Assembly (NCBI GenBank): GCA_002723085.1
Contig: PBNK01000031.1
Coordinates: forward strand, 1-60,899
Length of the DNA stretch: 60,899 bases
Direction: 5' to 3'
Origin: Crocinitomicaceae bacterium
GTDB lineage: Bacteria > Bacteroidota > Bacteroidia > Flavobacteriales_D > Parvicellaceae
Shown: positions 16,158-24,018 of the stretch, one piece after another
Numbering within the stretch: the first letter of the stretch is position 1
How the letters are laid out: each line of letters begins with the position of its first letter
Position numbers and translations under genes: made by a program
Notes under the pieces: generated by a model
The model's input: only the letters and a program-made list of their open reading frames with translations
Database searches by the model: none
Told to the model about the DNA's origin: nothing

Positions 16158-17759
16158 ATGAACCCACTTAAATCAAATATTAATTTAAACAGTAATCAAT
16201 TTCAGCAAAACAAAGCAGAAATGGAAAAGCTAATTCAAAAACTTGAAAAGCATTTACAAGATAGTAGGTTTGAGGGGAAAGAAAAGCATATTGACAAAGC
16301 AAGAAGCAGAAATAAAATGCTTGCTAGAGAACGAATAGAACTTGTGTTAGATCAAGATAGTCCATTTTTAGAACTTTTACCTTTAGCTGGCATGCAAAAA
16401 AAAGGGGGATTTGGAGCTGGAGGAACAAATGTAAGTGGTATAGGCATTGTAAGTGGGAAACTATGCATCATTAACTCAAATGTAGGTACAAGAAAAGGTG
16501 GGTCAGTAGATTATGCCACAGTTTTTAAAGGATTAAGAATTGGAGACATTACAAGAGAAAATAAATTACCTACAATTAATTTAGTTGAAAGTGGTGGAGC
16601 CAACTTACCAGATCAAGCAAAAATATTTAATTATGGTGGCGAAGCATTTAGAGAAATAACCCGAAGATCTGCAATGGGCTTAACAACCATTTCTGTTGTA
16701 TTTGGCAATGCAACAGCTGGTGGGGCATATGTTCCTGGAATGTCTGATTTTTCCATATTCCAAAAACAAGCAGCAAAGGTTTTTTTAGCTGGACCTCCAT
16801 TAGTAAAAATGGCTACCAATGAAATTAGCAATGAAGAAGAGCTTGGAGGAGCTGAAATGCATAGTAAAATTTCCGGTGTATCAGATTATTTAGCTGAAGA
16901 TGAATTTGATGGAATTAGAATTGCAAGAGAAATCATGCAAATAGTAAAACCTACTAAACCAGAATTAATCCCTAAAGAAGACATTAAAGAGCCATTGCAC
17001 TCACCTGAAGATTTGCTAGGTGTTATTCCTTCAGACCCAAAAACTCCTTTGGATGTAAGAGAGGTTATTCTTAGAATTTGTGACGAATCAAAATTTAGTG
17101 AATTCAAAAAAGAATATGGAAACACTATGGTTTGTGGATGGGGGAAAATACACGGTTATCCAATTGGTATTATTGCCAATAACGGAGTTATTTTTTCAGA
17201 ATCTGCCAATAAAGGAGCTCAATTCATTCAACTTTCTAACAAAAATGACATTCCATTGCTGTTTATTCAAAATACTACTGGATACATGGTTGGAAAAGCA
17301 TATGAAGAGGGTGGAATAATTAAAAACGGAGCTAAGCTTATTAATGCTGTGTCTAACAGTAAAGTACCATCAGTCACACTAATGATTGGAGCTTCATTTG
17401 GGGCTGGAAATTATGGGATGAATGGAAGATCATACGACCCAAACTTTTTATTTACTTACCCAAATGCTAAAATTGGTGTAATGGGTTCTGAACAATTAGC
17501 AGGGGTTATGAATATTATACAAAAAGCTTCCGCAAAAGCCTCTGGAATTCCTTATGACGAAGAAAATGCAAAAATGATACAGCAAATGCTAATTAATGAA
17601 GCTGAATCTAAAGCCTCTGCATGGCACTCAACATCAGAACTTTGGGACGATGGAGTTATAGACCCAAGAGAAACAAGAAACTATTTAGGTTTTGCTTTTG
17701 CCGTATTATACAATCAAAAAATTGAAGGAGCTAAATCATACGGGGTTTGGAGAATGTAA
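16158..17759 (+). CDS. Acyl-CoA carboxylase, carboxyltransferase (beta) subunit, MCC/GCC-like
   Basis: A 533-residue protein with tandem crotonase-fold halves. Signatures are LARERIELVLDQDSPFLEL, VESGGANLPDQA, GNATAGGAYVPGMSD, FLAGPPLVKMAT, then NNGVIFSESANKGAQFIQL, FIQNTTGYMVGKAYE, GASFGAGNYGMNGR and GVMGSEQLAGV. This is the methylcrotonyl/geranyl-CoA carboxylase branch rather than propionyl- or acetyl-CoA carboxylase. The stretch after the first GG motif (QAKIFNYGGEAF) is about three residues shorter than I remember for true MCC beta, near the acyl pocket, so the substrate may be a longer or branched enoyl-CoA. The alpha subunit follows immediately. Confidence 0.88.
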   Translation: MNPLKSNINLNSNQFQQNKAEMEKLIQKLEKHLQDSRFEGKEKHIDKARSRNKMLARERIELVLDQDSPFLELLPLAGMQKKGGFGAGGTNVSGIGIVSGKLCIINSNVGTRKGGSVDYATVFKGLRIGDITRENKLPTINLVESGGANLPDQAKIFNYGGEAFREITRRSAMGLTTISVVFGNATAGGAYVPGMSDFSIFQKQAAKVFLAGPPLVKMATNEISNEEELGGAEMHSKISGVSDYLAEDEFDGIRIAREIMQIVKPTKPELIPKEDIKEPLHSPEDLLGVIPSDPKTPLDVREVILRICDESKFSEFKKEYGNTMVCGWGKIHGYPIGIIANNGVIFSESANKGAQFIQLSNKNDIPLLFIQNTTGYMVGKAYEEGGIIKNGAKLINAVSNSKVPSVTLMIGASFGAGNYGMNGRSYDPNFLFTYPNAKIGVMGSEQLAGVMNIIQKASAKASGIPYDEENAKMIQQMLINEAESKASAWHSTSELWDDGVIDPRETRNYLGFAFAVLYNQKIEGAKSYGVWRM

Positions 17760-17760
17760 T

Positions 17761-19722
17761 ATGAATTTAATCAATACCATACTAATAGCTAATAGAGGGG
17801 AAATTACATCAAGAATAATTCGAACATGTAAATCAATGGGCATTAAAACGATTGCCATACACTCACCTATTGATCAAAATGCACCATATACACAAGAAGC
17901 TGACATAGCTGTTTTAATTGGTGATAATTCACCTAATACATCCTATTTAAATCAGGAATTAATTATTAAAACAGCCATCAATCATGGCGCTGATGCCATT
18001 CATCCAGGATATGGATTTTTATCTGAAAATGTTGAATTTGCTGAAAAATGTGAAAAAGCTAATTTAATTTTCATTGGACCTAATACAAACGCTATTCAAG
18101 CTATGGGTTCCAAATCAGAAGCTAAAATTTTGATGAAAAAACATAAGGTACCAACAATACCTGGTTATGAAGGTAAAAATCAAAATACTGATAACTTAAT
18201 TAAAGAAGCCAAAAAAATAGGGTTCCCATTATTATTGAAAGCAACTGCTGGTGGAGGAGGTAAAGGAATGAGAGTTGTTAATAATGGGAAAAATCTCAAA
18301 GAAGCAATAGAAGCTGCTAAAAGAGAATCCTTATCAGCTTTTGGAAATGACGAATTAATTATTGAAAAATACATTACATCTGGAAGACACATTGAATTTC
18401 AAATATTTGGAGATAAGCACGGAAACACCCTTCATCTATTAGAAAGAGAATGCACCATTCAAAGAAGACACCAAAAAGTCTTAGAAGAAAGCCCTTCTCC
18501 AATAATGACTGAAGAATTAAGAAAAAAAATGGGAGAAGCTTCTGTAAATGCTGCTAAAGCATTAAACTACGACAATGCCGGAACAGTTGAATTCATTTAC
18601 GATGACAAATCCAAAGAATTTTTCTTTCTAGAAGTAAATACTAGACTGCAAGTTGAACATCCAGTTACTGAATCAATAACAGGTTTAGACCTTGTTAAAA
18701 TGCAAATAGAGTCAGCTGAAGGAAAACAACTATCAATCAATCAAAGTCAAGTAAAAGGAACTGGGTACGCAATTGAACTTAGGCTTTACGCTGAAGATCC
18801 CTTAAATAATTTCCTTCCAGTTACTGGTAAAGTAAATAGTTTTAATTACCCAAAAATGGAGGGGCTTAGAGTTGAGTCAGCTATTCAATCAGGAAGTACT
18901 ATTTCTGTTTTTTACGACCCAATGATTGCAAAAATAATTGTGCATGGTGAAAATAGAGAAAGTGGCTTAAGAAAAATGGGATATGTCTTAGATCAAATGG
19001 TTTGTCTGGGAACCGTTACAAATCAAAACTTTTTAGCCCAATTAATAAGAAACAAGAACATTATAAAAGGGAACTATAACACGAATTTTCTTGATTCATT
19101 TACCATAAATAATGATGAGAGTGCTAATAAGCTATCAATTGCAGCTTCAACATTTCTTCACCAAAAAAGAAAACAAAAACAAGTTTTCTTAAAAAACATC
19201 CCTGGAGGTTGGAGAAGCAACTATTACGCTCCTCAACAAAATAAATTTGAAATCAACAACAAAAACATTACTTCTAAATATCGTCAGATAGGTAATAAAT
19301 TTGAATTTTACAACGACCAAGAAATTCATAAAGTTGAAATAATAGACTTCAACAACGAATATATAAAGCTTCAAATTGATGGAGTAACCTATTCTTTAAA
19401 AGCTTTTTGTAATGAAAATGAAATTTACTTACACAACAGCACTCTTGGTTCTGGGCAAATCAAACTACTTGATAGGTTCCCAATTGTAGAAAAGGAAAAA
19501 GAAAAAGGAACATGCACCGCTCCAATGCCTTCTCAAGTAATAGAAATACTTGTGAAAGCAAATGACAAAGTAAAAGCAGGTGACCCTTTAGTCATTCTTT
19601 CTTCCATGAAAATGGAAAACACAATATACGCAAATCAAGATGGTATTGTTGAAGAAATATTCACAAAAAACGGTGCAAATATTGAAGCAGGTTTTACCAT
19701 TCTTAAAATGAAAACAAATTGA
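17761..19722 (+). CDS. Acyl-CoA carboxylase, biotin carboxylase/biotin carrier (alpha) subunit
   Basis: 653 residues from ATG 17761, one base after the beta-subunit stop; a longer frame starting at 17692 would overlap beta and is rejected. The order is: biotin carboxylase N domain (NTILIANRGEITSRIIRTCK), ATP-grasp domain with GGGGKGMR (about residues 160-167) and ERECTIQRRHQK, BC C-terminal domain, a short linking BT region (residues 480-575), and biotinyl domain with SSMKMEN (biotin-accepting Lys near residue 617). It carboxylates biotin with bicarbonate and ATP for the beta subunit. The middle region is diverged from textbook MCC alpha. Confidence 0.92.
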   Translation: MNLINTILIANRGEITSRIIRTCKSMGIKTIAIHSPIDQNAPYTQEADIAVLIGDNSPNTSYLNQELIIKTAINHGADAIHPGYGFLSENVEFAEKCEKANLIFIGPNTNAIQAMGSKSEAKILMKKHKVPTIPGYEGKNQNTDNLIKEAKKIGFPLLLKATAGGGGKGMRVVNNGKNLKEAIEAAKRESLSAFGNDELIIEKYITSGRHIEFQIFGDKHGNTLHLLERECTIQRRHQKVLEESPSPIMTEELRKKMGEASVNAAKALNYDNAGTVEFIYDDKSKEFFFLEVNTRLQVEHPVTESITGLDLVKMQIESAEGKQLSINQSQVKGTGYAIELRLYAEDPLNNFLPVTGKVNSFNYPKMEGLRVESAIQSGSTISVFYDPMIAKIIVHGENRESGLRKMGYVLDQMVCLGTVTNQNFLAQLIRNKNIIKGNYNTNFLDSFTINNDESANKLSIAASTFLHQKRKQKQVFLKNIPGGWRSNYYAPQQNKFEINNKNITSKYRQIGNKFEFYNDQEIHKVEIIDFNNEYIKLQIDGVTYSLKAFCNENEIYLHNSTLGSGQIKLLDRFPIVEKEKEKGTCTAPMPSQVIEILVKANDKVKAGDPLVILSSMKMENTIYANQDGIVEEIFTKNGANIEAGFTILKMKTN

Positions 19723-20537
19723 ATTATTTTGAAGAAAATATAGTCCAAAATATTAGCAACCAAGAATGGGCATTTATTGAGTGTAACATCGTCAACAACA
19801 TTCTTAGCATAACCCTAAATCGACCAGCTAAAAAAAATGCACTTCACCCTCAAATGGTCAATGAAATTGCATTTGCTTTAAGTCATGCGCATCATAATAA
19901 TGAAATCAGAGTAATCTTATTTAAAGCAAATGGAGAAGTTTTTTGTTCTGGTGCAGATTTAAAAGCGTTTATGGGTATTTCTGAAGAATTCCAATCAAGT
20001 ATTCCTCAGCCGTCTAAGAACATACTTCTAGGAGAAATATTTAATGAAGTGTACAAACCAATTATTTGTCAGTTGCATGGCAACATTATGGCTGGAGGAC
20101 TTTTCTTTTTAGCAGGAAGTCATTTTACAATTGCTTCAGAAAATGTAAAACTAGGGTTACCCGAAGTTAAAAGAGGACTGTTTCCCTTTCAAGTGTTAGC
20201 TGCATTACTGAATAATATAAGCAAACAAAACGCAATTAACTGGTGCATAAAAGGTGATGAAATTTCTGCTAAAACAGCAAAAGAATGGGGCTTAATTAGT
20301 GAAATTACTGAAGTTGAAAACTTAAGTAACGTTACCAAAAAATTAATTGAAAAGATAGTTAATAACTCCCCAAACGCTATCAGAATGGGATTAAAAGCAT
20401 TTGAAAAAATCACTAAAAATGCTGGTGAACACCAATATTTAATGGAAATGCTCCAAAAAACAATAATGAGTGAAGATGCTCAGGAAGGCATAAAAGCATT
20501 TAAAGAAAAAAGAAAACCAGTTTGGACTGGAAAATAA
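19719..20537 (+). CDS. Enoyl-CoA hydratase/isomerase (crotonase superfamily)
   Basis: A 272-residue protein starting at TTG 19719, which overlaps the stop of the carboxylase alpha gene. The oxyanion-hole motifs are CSGADLKAF and GNIMAGGLFFLAGSHF, and LGLPEVKRGLFPF carries the second catalytic acid (Glu of PE). In the first acid position (Glu144 in rat hydratase) this protein has Phe or Leu, so it retains only the second Glu. That pattern suggests an altered hydratase or an enoyl-CoA isomerase. In context it would hydrate or isomerise a 3-methylglutaconyl-type CoA made by the carboxylase. The neighbour is BKACE, 9 bases downstream. Confidence 0.85.
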   Translation: MNYFEENIVQNISNQEWAFIECNIVNNILSITLNRPAKKNALHPQMVNEIAFALSHAHHNNEIRVILFKANGEVFCSGADLKAFMGISEEFQSSIPQPSKNILLGEIFNEVYKPIICQLHGNIMAGGLFFLAGSHFTIASENVKLGLPEVKRGLFPFQVLAALLNNISKQNAINWCIKGDEISAKTAKEWGLISEITEVENLSNVTKKLIEKIVNNSPNAIRMGLKAFEKITKNAGEHQYLMEMLQKTIMSEDAQEGIKAFKEKRKPVWTGK

Positions 20538-20546
20538 TAAAACGAT

Positions 20547-21416
20547 ATGGCTCAAAATAAACTAATATTATCAGCTGCATTAACAGGTGCCGCTACCAAC
20601 AGATCTCATTGTCCTTATATCCCATTTACTCCCAAAGAGCTTGGAGATGAAGCAAAACGTGCTGTTGATGCTGGAGCCAGCATTGTACACATTCATGCAA
20701 GAGAAGACGATGGTACGCCAAGTTGGAGAACAGAAGTTTTTGAACAAATTCAAGAAGAAGTAAGAAAACATTGTCCCGATGTAATTATTAACTACTCTAC
20801 TGGAGCTATTGGAATGAATGCTAGTGAAAGAACCAAGCATTTACATGCTACTAAGCCCGATATGGCAGCATTCAATATGGGCAGTATGAATTATGCAATA
20901 TTTTCAAAAAAAGCAAAGCAATTCTTTTGGAATGGTGTGTTTGAAAATTCTTTTGACACGATGATTGAGGTGGTTAAAGTTATGAATGAAAACAATGTTA
21001 CACCAGAAATGGAATGTTTTGATACTGGACATATACGAAACGCTGAACCCTTAAAAGAAATGGGGCTTTTACCTGAAAACGCCTGCTATAGCTTAGTAAT
21101 GGGAGTTATGGGAGGTATTCCAGCAACAACACAAAATCTAATCCACCAAATTGAACAAGTTCCAAAAGGTGCCTTGTGGCAAGTAATTGGAATTAGCAGA
21201 AAACAATGGCAATTAGCAGCTGTTGCTTGCACAATGGGAGGCAATTTTAGAGTTGGGCTTGAAGACAACTTCTATTTACCAAATAATGAAATGGCTAAAT
21301 CAAATGGAGAATGTGTTGAATGGGGTGCTAAACTAGCTAACATGATGGGTAGAGAAATAGCGTCTATTTCAGAAGCCAGAACCATGTTAAACACTCCACT
21401 AAAACAAGAAGCATAA
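20547..21416 (+). CDS. BKACE-family (DUF849) beta-keto acid cleavage enzyme
   Basis: A 289-residue TIM-barrel protein. It begins LILSAALTGAATNRS, has the zinc-binding VHIHARE (His48, His50), an acidic ECFDTGHI block (about residues 156-163), and the C-terminal NFRVGLEDNFY motif (Arg235, Glu239, Asp240). These match 3-keto-5-aminohexanoate cleavage enzyme and relatives, which react a beta-keto acid with acetyl-CoA to give acetoacetate plus a CoA ester by a retro-Claisen route. It is embedded in the acyl-CoA operon, with 1-base coupling to the next gene, suggesting it performs the C-C cleavage step there. Its actual substrate is inferred only. Confidence 0.92.
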   Translation: MAQNKLILSAALTGAATNRSHCPYIPFTPKELGDEAKRAVDAGASIVHIHAREDDGTPSWRTEVFEQIQEEVRKHCPDVIINYSTGAIGMNASERTKHLHATKPDMAAFNMGSMNYAIFSKKAKQFFWNGVFENSFDTMIEVVKVMNENNVTPEMECFDTGHIRNAEPLKEMGLLPENACYSLVMGVMGGIPATTQNLIHQIEQVPKGALWQVIGISRKQWQLAAVACTMGGNFRVGLEDNFYLPNNEMAKSNGECVEWGAKLANMMGREIASISEARTMLNTPLKQEA

Positions 21417-22228
21417 TGTTTGACAACAACACATTTAACAACAAAATAGCCTTAGTTACAGGTGGAAGAAGTGGTATTGGATATCAAATAGCTAAAGATC
21501 TTTTACAACTTGGAGCAACAGTTATAATTGCATCTCGAAAAGAAGAACAATTAAAAAAAGCAGCTGATGAATTAGCCAAATTTGGAACAGTGCACTCACA
21601 TCCATGTGACATTAGAAAAACTGAAGAAATTCAAGGGTTGGTTAAAGTAATTCAAGAAAAATGTGGAAGACTTGATATTCTAATAAACAATGCTGGCGGA
21701 CAATTTCCAGCTTTAACTGAGTACATCAACGATAAAGGTTGGAACGCTGTCATCAACAACAACCTTAACGGAACATTTTACATGATTAGAGAAATGGGAA
21801 ATGCCTTTTTCATCCCTCAAAAAAATGGAATTATTGTCAATATTATAGCCGATATACTAAGAGGCTTTCCAGGTATGATTCATACTGGAGCAGCAAGAGC
21901 TGGAGTTGAGAACATAACAAAAACAATAGCACAAGAGTGGAGCGATTTTAACATTCGAATAAACTGTGTTGCACCAGGAATTGTAGAATCAACAGGATTA
22001 GATACTTACCCAAAACCTGTTCAAGACATGTTTGAAGAGGCTAAAAAGGCCATTCCTATGCATCGTTTTGGAACTGTAAAAGACATTTCAAATGCAGTAT
22101 GTTTTTTTGCAAGTGACTTATCTTCCTATTGTACAGGAACCACATTATATGTAGATGGAGCACAACATTTAAACTACGACAAAATGGGATTAGCCAGAGT
22201 AATGAGAGATTTTTTGAACCCACAATAA
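21416..22228 (+). CDS. Short-chain dehydrogenase, PECR/DECR-like enoyl-CoA reductase
   Basis: A 270-residue Rossmann protein with TGGRSGIG (residues 15-22) and NNAGG. The later block HTGAARAGVENITKTIAQEW (155-175) is close to peroxisomal trans-2-enoyl-CoA reductase and 2,4-dienoyl-CoA reductase. In the YxxxK motif the tyrosine is replaced by Glu165 while Lys169 remains, as is partly seen in dienoyl-CoA reductases. It probably uses NADPH to reduce a conjugated C=C of an acyl-CoA. It starts one base before the stop of BKACE and its stop is immediately followed by the acyl-CoA dehydrogenase ATG. Confidence 0.85.
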   Translation: MFDNNTFNNKIALVTGGRSGIGYQIAKDLLQLGATVIIASRKEEQLKKAADELAKFGTVHSHPCDIRKTEEIQGLVKVIQEKCGRLDILINNAGGQFPALTEYINDKGWNAVINNNLNGTFYMIREMGNAFFIPQKNGIIVNIIADILRGFPGMIHTGAARAGVENITKTIAQEWSDFNIRINCVAPGIVESTGLDTYPKPVQDMFEEAKKAIPMHRFGTVKDISNAVCFFASDLSSYCTGTTLYVDGAQHLNYDKMGLARVMRDFLNPQ

Positions 22229-24013
22229 ATGACTACAATAAGTACAAAAAAAACAATAAAAGGGGGTGAGTTCTTATTAGAAGAAAGCATTTACAATGCT
22301 GTTTTCACACCTGAAGAATATAGTGAAGAACAACTGATGTTTAGAAGCTCTATGCGAGACTTCTTAAACAAAGAAATTGAACCCATTAAAGAAAAATTTG
22401 ATTCAAAAGAAGGCACATTACTTGCCCCTCAATTATTAGAAAAAATGGGGGAATTGGGCTTTCATGGAATAGGAGTTCCTGAAAATTACGGTGGACTTAA
22501 TTGTGATATAAAAACTGAAATGGCCTTTGGAGAAATAGCTTCAGACAGCTTTGCTTTCAGCCAATCGATTGGTGTACATACTGGATTAGGAGTGTACCCA
22601 GTACTACTATATGGAAATGATACTCAAAAAGAAAAATACCTCAATGACATTGTTACCGCTAAAATAAAATGCTCGTATTGCTTAACAGAGCCAAGTGCGG
22701 GATCAGATGCAAATGCTGGAAAATCAAAAGCTATTTACAGCAATGACAAAAAACATTTCATACTAAACGGTCAAAAAATGTGGATTACCAATTCAGGATT
22801 TGCTGATGTGTTTTTTGTGTTTTGCAAAATTGAAGATGATAAAAACCTCTCCTGCTTAATTGTTCATAAAGAATGGGGAGTAAAGTTAGGAAGTGAAGAA
22901 AACAAACTTGGAATCCACGGATCTTCTACTAGACAAGTCTTTTTCGAAAACATTAAGGTTCCTGTAGAAAATCTATTAGGGGAAAGAAACAAAGGGTTTA
23001 AAATTGCCATGAATGCCCTAAATGCAGGAAGAATTAAAATTGGAGTTGCAAATACTGCTATTGGGAAAAGAGCATTAAAACTAGGCATTAACTACGCTAA
23101 TGAACGTGAACAATTTGGCTCTAAAATATCTGAATTTGGTGCCATAAAAGAAAAAATTTGTACAATGGCTACTAGACTATATGGATTAGAAAGCAGTTGG
23201 AACAGAGTCGCTCATCAAATTGATGAATCTTATGACGAAATGATGGAGGATGGAGAAAATCAAATTGAAGCAAAAATTAAATCCGTTGCAGAATATGCTA
23301 TGGAATGTGCCATCATTAAAGTATACGGTTCAGAAACTGAGTCTTACGTAGTAGATGAATCCCTGCAAATTCATGGAGGAATGGGGTTTTCAGCTGAAAG
23401 TGAAATATCAGTTCACTATAGAAACGTAAGAGGCAACAGAATATATGAGGGAACCAATGAAATAAACCGCATATTAATTCCTACTATGTTGTTTAGAAAA
23501 GGAATGAAAGGTGAGCTACCATTAATGGAAAAAACAATGGCTTTATTCAATGATTTAATGAGTGGTGTTTTAAGTTCGTCTAAACAAAGTGACGTTCCCT
23601 TTGAAACTGAAAACAACTTTCTTTCTGTAGCTAAGAAAGCCACATTGCTTGTTGCTGGAATTGCAGTTCAACAGTTTCAACAAGACATAAAAAATGAACA
23701 AGAAGTTTTAATGCATCTTTCTGATATGATTACACCAATTTACATATTTGAAAGCGCATTACTTAGAGCTCAAAAACATCAGGCAAAATCAGAGTTATAC
23801 AAACAAATAACCACTATTCTAATGTATGAAACTAGTGAACAACTTTCCAATCATGCTAAAGAAGTAATTTTTGCCTCTTCAAAAGAAAACCAAGCCTTAC
23901 CTAACTTTAAATCAATAAATAGATTGTTTCAATTGCCCTTCTGTAATTTAAAGGAAATGAGAAGAAAAGTAGCAAATCACTTTATTGAAAAAAACCAATA
24001 CCAATTAATATAG
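22229..24013 (+). CDS. Acyl-CoA dehydrogenase (VLCAD-like, 594 aa)
   Basis: An N-terminal extension GGEFLLEESIYNAVFTPEEYSEEQ precedes a full ACAD domain: helix domain, CLTEPSAGSDANAGK and WITNSG beta domain, and the FAD-binding/C-terminal helices with REQFGSKISEF and QIHGGMGFSAE. The catalytic base is the Glu of YEGTNEINR near residue 411. About 165 C-terminal residues form an extra helical domain as in very-long-chain ACADs. It introduces a 2,3-double bond into an acyl-CoA. Its size class differs from the two ACADs further downstream, suggesting a different chain length. Confidence 0.93.
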   Translation: MTTISTKKTIKGGEFLLEESIYNAVFTPEEYSEEQLMFRSSMRDFLNKEIEPIKEKFDSKEGTLLAPQLLEKMGELGFHGIGVPENYGGLNCDIKTEMAFGEIASDSFAFSQSIGVHTGLGVYPVLLYGNDTQKEKYLNDIVTAKIKCSYCLTEPSAGSDANAGKSKAIYSNDKKHFILNGQKMWITNSGFADVFFVFCKIEDDKNLSCLIVHKEWGVKLGSEENKLGIHGSSTRQVFFENIKVPVENLLGERNKGFKIAMNALNAGRIKIGVANTAIGKRALKLGINYANEREQFGSKISEFGAIKEKICTMATRLYGLESSWNRVAHQIDESYDEMMEDGENQIEAKIKSVAEYAMECAIIKVYGSETESYVVDESLQIHGGMGFSAESEISVHYRNVRGNRIYEGTNEINRILIPTMLFRKGMKGELPLMEKTMALFNDLMSGVLSSSKQSDVPFETENNFLSVAKKATLLVAGIAVQQFQQDIKNEQEVLMHLSDMITPIYIFESALLRAQKHQAKSELYKQITTILMYETSEQLSNHAKEVIFASSKENQALPNFKSINRLFQLPFCNLKEMRRKVANHFIEKNQYQLI

Positions 24014-24018
24014 AACAT

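Noticed and set aside
17692-17760. N-terminal extension of the biotin carboxylase gene starting at 17692
   Set aside because: It runs through the end of the carboxyltransferase gene; the ATG at 17761 gives the normal NTILIANRGEI start.
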